Of a DNA stretch of 7,795 bases, positions 5,236-7,795 are shown in pieces; the stretch's first letter is position 1, and every line of letters begins with the position of its first letter. Under the pieces are notes generated by a model. That model searched no databases and was not told the origin of the DNA. It saw nothing but the letters and a program-made list of their open reading frames with translations. Origin of the DNA: Actinomycetota bacterium (lineage in GTDB: Bacteria > Actinomycetota > Actinomycetes > Mycobacteriales > Mycobacteriaceae); the NCBI GenBank assembly GCA_005787665.1, contig SYAB01000442.1:1-7795 (forward strand). Reading direction: 5' to 3'. Position numbers and translations under genes: made by a program.

Positions 5236-6758
5236 TCAAGCGGCGCGCCGGAGGCATCCGGGTGCCCGAGAAGGCCACGACGTCGTTGTCGCTGCGGTGG
5301 CGGGTGATGCTGCTGGCCATGTCGATGGTGGCGATGGTCGTGGTGCTCATGGCCGTGGCGGTGTACGCCGTGGTCTCCGCGGCCCTCTACACCGACATCG
5401 ACAATCAGTTGCAGAGTCGGGCGCAGCTGCTGATCGCCAGCGGCTCGCTGGCGGCGGACCCGGCCAAGGCGATCGAGGGCACGGCCTATTCCGACGTCAA
5501 CGCCATGCTGGTCAACCCCGGCCGGTCGATCTATACCGCCAACCAGCAGGGTCAGACGCTGCCGGTCGGCCAGCCCGAGAAGGCGGTCATCAGGGGCGAG
5601 TTGTTCATGTCGCGTCGCACCGTCGGGGACCAGAGGGTGCTGGCCATCCATCTGCCCAACGGCAGTTCGCTGTTGATCTCCAAGAGCCTGCAGCCCACCA
5701 ATGCGGTGATGACGAAACTGAAGTGGGTGCTGCTGGCGGTGGGCGGTATCGGCGTGGTGATCGCCGCGGTCGCCGGCGGCATGGTGGCCAGGACCGGACT
5801 GCGACCGGTCGGCCAGTTGACCGAGGCCGCCGAACGGGTGGCCCGCACCGATGATCTCCGCCCCATTCCGGTGCTCGGCAGTGATGAGTTGGCCCGCCTC
5901 ACCGAGGCGTTCAACGCCATGCTGCGGGCGCTGGCGGAATCGCGGGACCGGCAGGCTCGACTGGTGGCCGACGCCGGTCACGAGTTGAAGACACCGCTGA
6001 CCTCATTGCGCACCAACGTCGAGCTGTTGATGGTCTCCAGTGCGCCCGGGGCACCGCCCATCCCGGAGAGCGAACTTGCCGAGCTGCGGTCCGACGTCAT
6101 CGGACAGATCGAGGAACTGTCCACTCTGGTCGGTGATCTGGTGGATCTCACCCGCGAGGACAATGCGCACGGGACGGTTCTCGAGGATGTCGAGATGACC
6201 GAGATCATCGACCGCAGCCTCGAGCGGGTCCGGCGGCGGCGCAACGATATCGAGTTCGATGTGGATGCCATCGGCTGGCAGGTCCACGGCGACCCCGCCG
6301 GTTTGTCCCGGGCGGTGCTGAACCTGCTCGACAACGCGGCCAAATGGAGCCCGCCCGGCGGCGTGGTGTCGCTGCGGCTGCACCGGGTCGACTCGGCCCA
6401 TGCCGAACTGGCCGTCTCCGATCAGGGCCCCGGGATTTCCCCCGAGGAAAGGGGTCTGGTGTTCGAGCGCTTCTACCGTTCGACATCGGCGCGGGCGATG
6501 CCGGGCTCGGGGCTGGGCCTGGCGATCGTGAAACAGGTTGTCGTCAAACACGGCGGCGTGATTCGCATCGGGGAGACGGTGCCGGGCGGTGAGCCGCCGG
6601 GCACGACTTTTTACGTTCTGCTGCCGGGGAGACCCACCGGGTCCGCTTACCATCTACCGTCAGCCCATAGCGAAATCGCCTCGATAAACGGCCATGTCGA
6701 CCCTGTTGGAGGGAACGCACCAGCCCCATCGAGTGTTGTCTCAGTGGATTCTCAGTAG
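5226..6758 (+). CDS. mprB: Sensor histidine kinase MprB
   Basis: A 510-residue membrane kinase that senses envelope stress and phosphorylates MprA. Order: short basic cytosolic start, transmembrane helix 1 (about 27-52), extracytoplasmic sensor loop (about 54-163), transmembrane helix 2 (about 166-187), HAMP linker (about 188-240), and phosphoacceptor His252 in DAGHELKTPLTSLRTN. The ATP domain has N-box Asn370 in LNLLDNAAKWSP, G1 box SDQGPGI (398-404), F box VFERFYR and G2 box GSGLGLAIVKQ. A variable hydrophilic tail (about 470-510) ends SVDSQ. M. tuberculosis MprB has 504 residues with the same layout as I recall it. ATG 5226 fits the homologous start (MFGLKRR versus MWWFRRR). It lies 14 bases after mprA in a duplicated segment. 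Its last codons carry a second candidate MprA box. Confidence 0.97.
   Translation: MFGLKRRAGGIRVPEKATTSLSLRWRVMLLAMSMVAMVVVLMAVAVYAVVSAALYTDIDNQLQSRAQLLIASGSLAADPAKAIEGTAYSDVNAMLVNPGRSIYTANQQGQTLPVGQPEKAVIRGELFMSRRTVGDQRVLAIHLPNGSSLLISKSLQPTNAVMTKLKWVLLAVGGIGVVIAAVAGGMVARTGLRPVGQLTEAAERVARTDDLRPIPVLGSDELARLTEAFNAMLRALAESRDRQARLVADAGHELKTPLTSLRTNVELLMVSSAPGAPPIPESELAELRSDVIGQIEELSTLVGDLVDLTREDNAHGTVLEDVEMTEIIDRSLERVRRRRNDIEFDVDAIGWQVHGDPAGLSRAVLNLLDNAAKWSPPGGVVSLRLHRVDSAHAELAVSDQGPGISPEERGLVFERFYRSTSARAMPGSGLGLAIVKQVVVKHGGVIRIGETVPGGEPPGTTFYVLLPGRPTGSAYHLPSAHSEIASINGHVDPVGGNAPAPSSVVSVDSQ
6739..6757 (+). promoter_or_regulatory. Candidate MprA box overlapping the 3' end of mprB, upstream of pepD
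   Basis: TCTCAGTG-GAT-TCTCAGTA is an 8-3-8 direct repeat with 7 of 8 bases identical between arms, the same 19-bp design as the site before mprA. It encodes the last residues of MprB and part of the stop codon. It lies 73 bases before the pepD start, so MprA bound here could give pepD its own stress-responsive promoter in addition to read-through from mprB. Confidence 0.65.
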
Positions 6759-6783
6759 CACCCGGCAAGCTGGCGATAGCAAA

Positions 6784-6801
6784 CGACGCGTGCAAGCGTC
6801 G
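6784..6801 (+). other. Hairpin in the pepD leader
   Basis: CGACGC and GCGTCG form a perfect 6-bp stem around the six-base loop GTGCAA, 28 bases before the pepD ATG in the 71-base gap after mprB. It lacks a U-tract. It could be a leader structure affecting pepD translation, a weak attenuator or processing site, or a protein-binding inverted repeat. Only the fold potential is seen. Confidence 0.4.
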
Positions 6802-6829
6802 ATGACAGGAAAAGGGCACAACAGCGACC

Positions 6830-7795
6830 ATGACAGACGACCCGCGGTTCGCGCCGTCGCATCAGACCGGCCACCAGGCGCCGAATCGGCAAGCGGCACC
6901 GGGCTATCCCCAGACCGGCTACCAGCAACCGTATGACTGGCGCTACGGCAACCCGCAGCAGCCGTACGACCCGTACCGGGCTGCGCGATCCGGTACCACC
7001 GCCATCCTGCCTCCGGTGCCCGGCGAGCCGTCTCGGAAGCGCTCGCGCCCTTGGGCTTTGACGGCCGGCGCGTTGGCGATCGCGGCTGTGTCGGCCGGGG
7101 TCGGCGGAATGGTCGCGGTGGCGGCTCAACCGGAGAACCGGCCGATGACGACCATCACCACCGTGGCCCCGAACGGGCGCAGTGTGCCGGCGGTCAGTGC
7201 GCCGGTGGGCTCGGTCGAGCAGGTCGCGGCGAAGGTGGTGCCCAGTGTGGTCAAGCTGGAGACCAAGATGGGTCGGGCATCCGAGGAGGGCTCGGGCATC
7301 GTGCTGTCCGAGGACGGTTTGATCCTGACCAACAGCCATGTGGTGATGGGCGCCCGCGCCGGCGCGCCCGGTGCCCCTGGCCTTCCCGGTGCGCCCGGCG
7401 CCCCGGGGCTCCCCGGTCTGCCCGGCGCGCCCGGAGAGGGCGGACAAGGCGGACAGGGTGGCCGTGGCGGAGCCCCGGGCGGCGCGCCGACGTCGATCGT
7501 GACCTTCGCCGACGGTCGCACCGCACCGTTCACGGTCGTCGGCGCCGATCCCTCCACCGATATCGCCGTGGTCCGGGCCGAGGGGGTGACCGGCCTGACC
7601 CCGATCAGCCTGGGCTCCTCGGCCGATCTGCGGGTCGGACAGGATGTGGTGGCGGTGGGCTCCCCGCTGGGGTTGGAGGGGACCGTCACCACCGGGATCA
7701 TCAGCGCCCTGAACCGGCCGGTGGCCGCCGGCGGTGATGCCAGGAACCAGAACACCGTGCTGGATGCCATCCAGACCGACGCCGCCATCAACCCC
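6830..7795 (+). CDS. pepD: HtrA-like membrane-anchored serine protease PepD, 3' end cut by window edge
   Basis: The first 322 codons of an HtrA/DegP-type serine protease and chaperone acting on the outer face of the membrane, a target and modulator of MprAB signalling. The disordered cytosolic N-terminus (1-75) is rich in Pro, Gln and Tyr; one transmembrane anchor spans about 76-99; the trypsin-like domain starts near 128. Catalytic His170 is in LTNSHVV and Asp244 in STDIAVV; the window ends at INP, immediately before the expected GNSGG with the catalytic Ser. The PDZ domain lies outside. Residues 178-219 form a collagen-like Gly-X-Y run between His and Asp, absent from the M. tuberculosis protein as I recall it. 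ATG 6830 matches the homologous MTN start; AGGAAAAGGG lies somewhat far upstream (14-23 bases). The preceding in-frame region carries the mprB end. Co-transcription with mprB plus an own promoter is likely. Confidence 0.95.
   Translation, partial: MTDDPRFAPSHQTGHQAPNRQAAPGYPQTGYQQPYDWRYGNPQQPYDPYRAARSGTTAILPPVPGEPSRKRSRPWALTAGALAIAAVSAGVGGMVAVAAQPENRPMTTITTVAPNGRSVPAVSAPVGSVEQVAAKVVPSVVKLETKMGRASEEGSGIVLSEDGLILTNSHVVMGARAGAPGAPGLPGAPGAPGLPGLPGAPGEGGQGGQGGRGGAPGGAPTSIVTFADGRTAPFTVVGADPSTDIAVVRAEGVTGLTPISLGSSADLRVGQDVVAVGSPLGLEGTVTTGIISALNRPVAAGGDARNQNTVLDAIQTDAAINP
7361..7486 (+). repeat. Collagen-like Gly-X-Y repeat inside pepD
   Basis: Fourteen uninterrupted Gly-X-Y triplets (residues 178-219). 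The first eight are all Gly-X-Pro (GAP or GLP); the next five are GEG, GQG, GQG, GRG and GAP; the last is GGA. Synonymous codons vary (GCG/GCC/GCT for Ala; CCC, CCT and CCG for Pro), so the protein pattern rather than a recent DNA tandem repeat is maintained. It joins the catalytic-His segment to the strand SIVTFADGR. Confidence 0.9.

Noticed and set aside
5118..5981. Minus-strand open frame of 287 codons opposite mprA and mprB
   Set aside because: His- and Gln-rich shadow across two real genes.
6712..6737. GGAAC-N18-GTT resembling an ECF sigma (SigE/SigH) promoter before pepD
   Set aside because: The spacer is longer than the usual 16-17, and the candidate MprA box would sit on the transcription start. 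Short matches like this are frequent, so I do not call it.
7361..7486. PE_PGRS-like or recent tandem DNA insertion in pepD
   Set aside because: The Gly-X-Pro phase is collagen-like rather than Gly-Gly-Ala PGRS, no PE domain is present, and synonymous codons differ between triplets, so it is not a fresh DNA duplication or assembly artefact.

Overview
The window is GC-rich DNA from a mycobacterium, most likely a member of Mycobacteriaceae outside the tuberculosis complex. The evidence is gene content and order, which match the M. tuberculosis accD2-fadE13-Rv0976c / rpmF / mprA-mprB-pepD locus, together with near-identical MprA and MprB protein sequence as I remember them. In M. tuberculosis several PE_PGRS genes (PE_PGRS16, 17 and 18) are interleaved here; this window has none, and the spaces are compact.

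Left half (1-4023, minus strand): a three-gene catabolic operon. It reads from an AtuA-like protein (DUF1446 plus an AtuA-like C-terminal domain), through an acyl-CoA dehydrogenase (fadE13-like) whose GTG start overlaps the AtuA stop by 4 bases, to the carboxyltransferase beta subunit of a biotin-dependent acyl-CoA carboxylase (accD2-like), which runs off the left edge. An AtuA homologue, an acyl-CoA dehydrogenase and an MCC/GCC-type carboxylase together recall the acyclic-terpene (citronellol/geraniol) or leucine/isovalerate pathways. The substrate cannot be settled here.

Centre (4024-4266): a 243-bp divergent intergenic region. It holds a 16-bp near-perfect palindrome close to the operon start (candidate TetR-type operator) and a sigma-A-like promoter for rpmF, which encodes ribosomal protein L32 without cysteines.

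Right half (4267-7795, plus strand): rpmF, then the envelope-stress module mprA (response regulator), mprB (sensor kinase) and pepD (HtrA-like membrane-anchored serine protease, cut by the right edge just before the catalytic serine). Two sites with the same 8-3-8 direct-repeat design (TCTCAGnn-3-TCTnAGnn) lie just before mprA and inside the last codons of mprB, upstream of pepD. They fit the published description of the MprA box and suggest autoregulation plus direct control of pepD.

The most unusual element is in PepD. Between the catalytic His and Asp it carries an uninterrupted collagen-like run of 14 Gly-X-Y triplets, where the M. tuberculosis protein, as I remember it, has only a short Pro-rich loop. 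A 14-bp tandem duplication at the mprA-mprB junction also creates a second start codon and a four-codon mini-ORF whose stop overlaps the mprB start. No tRNA, rRNA, CRISPR array, insertion sequence or phage gene was seen.
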